6,774 bases of DNA, taken from an uncultured Collinsella sp. (GTDB lineage: Bacteria; Actinomycetota; Coriobacteriia; Coriobacteriales; Coriobacteriaceae). Positions 6,696-6,774 of this stretch are shown piece by piece (the stretch's first letter is position 1; the number at the start of each line of letters is the position of its first letter). The notes under the pieces were generated by a model. It was not told where the DNA came from. It made no database searches and saw only the letters and a program-made list of their open reading frames with translations. Position numbers and translations under genes: made by a program. The DNA lies in assembly GCA_900751755.1 (NCBI GenBank), contig CAADSP010000053.1:1-6774 (forward strand), read 5' to 3'.

Positions 6696-6726
6696 AAAAA
6701 AGGGGGGAGGCCGCGAGGCCTCCCCC
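6696..6726 (-). terminator. Strong intrinsic terminator for a gene to the right
   Basis: Arms GGGGGAGGCC (6703-6712) and GGCCTCCCCC (6717-6726) pair perfectly over 10 bases around a 4-base loop. Read on the - strand the stem is followed by C and then six T (complement of 6696-6701), a textbook terminator. On the + strand only TTCT follows. It therefore ends a - strand transcript entering from the right edge and separates it from coaE. Confidence 0.88.
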
Positions 6727-6729
6727 TTC

Positions 6730-6774
6730 TCAGTTCATGCGACGGCTCGGTGCCGGACACCGGTCCGCGGCGCC
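6730..6774 (-). CDS. Possible C-terminal end of an upstream gene, partial
   Basis: On the - strand a frame open from the window edge ends at a TGA (6732-6730), three bases before the terminator stem. It gives 14 residues ending APSRRMN, with no recognisable motif. The strong terminator means some gene ends here; a second frame ending at 6735 is also possible. In Mycobacterium rpsA (ribosomal protein S1) precedes coaE and uvrB, so rpsA is a guess from gene order only. Confidence 0.3.
   Translation of the reverse strand, partial: GAADRCPAPSRRMN

Overview
The window looks like ordinary core genome from a fairly GC-rich Gram-positive actinobacterium, most likely the Coriobacteriia (Collinsella or a relative). 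This rests on the GC-rich third codon positions, the strong AGGAG-type ribosome binding sites and the UvrB sequence. It also rests on coaE lying upstream of uvrB, an order also seen in Mycobacterium (rpsA, coaE, uvrB). The genus is an inference from memory of protein style, not from a search.

Layout. Bases 1-67 are a homopolymeric G/C stretch that looks like an assembly or sequencing artefact; it cuts off the 5' end of the first gene. Two flavoprotein genes follow on the + strand. The first (68-1276, 5' partial) is an HI0933/BaiN-type FAD-binding oxidoreductase. The second (1357-2997) is an unrelated-subfamily FAD-dependent dehydrogenase of the COG2509 type. An 80-base gap between them holds a perfect TATAAT hexamer and a strong hairpin. 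A 65-base convergent gap then holds a hairpin terminator that reads best on the - strand. The rest is on the - strand, transcribed right to left: coaE (5929-6570), a small membrane-anchored lytic transglycosylase (5355-5936) that overlaps coaE by 8 bases, and uvrB (3063-5303). At the right edge a strong - strand terminator (6696-6726) follows what may be the last 14 codons of another - strand gene. By synteny this would be rpsA, but the fragment is too short to identify.

How it fits together. coaE makes coenzyme A from dephospho-CoA, the transglycosylase acts on peptidoglycan outside the membrane, and uvrB is the damage-verifying helicase-like subunit of nucleotide excision repair. They share direction and tight spacing, so they are probably co-transcribed, but not because of a shared pathway. 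The two + strand flavoproteins have no identified substrates. I found no mobile element, CRISPR array, tRNA, rRNA, toxin-antitoxin or defence system. The points most worth a second look are local: two departures from family consensus in the first flavoprotein, a divergent CoaE core, the promoter-plus-hairpin leader of the second flavoprotein, and strand-polarised terminators.
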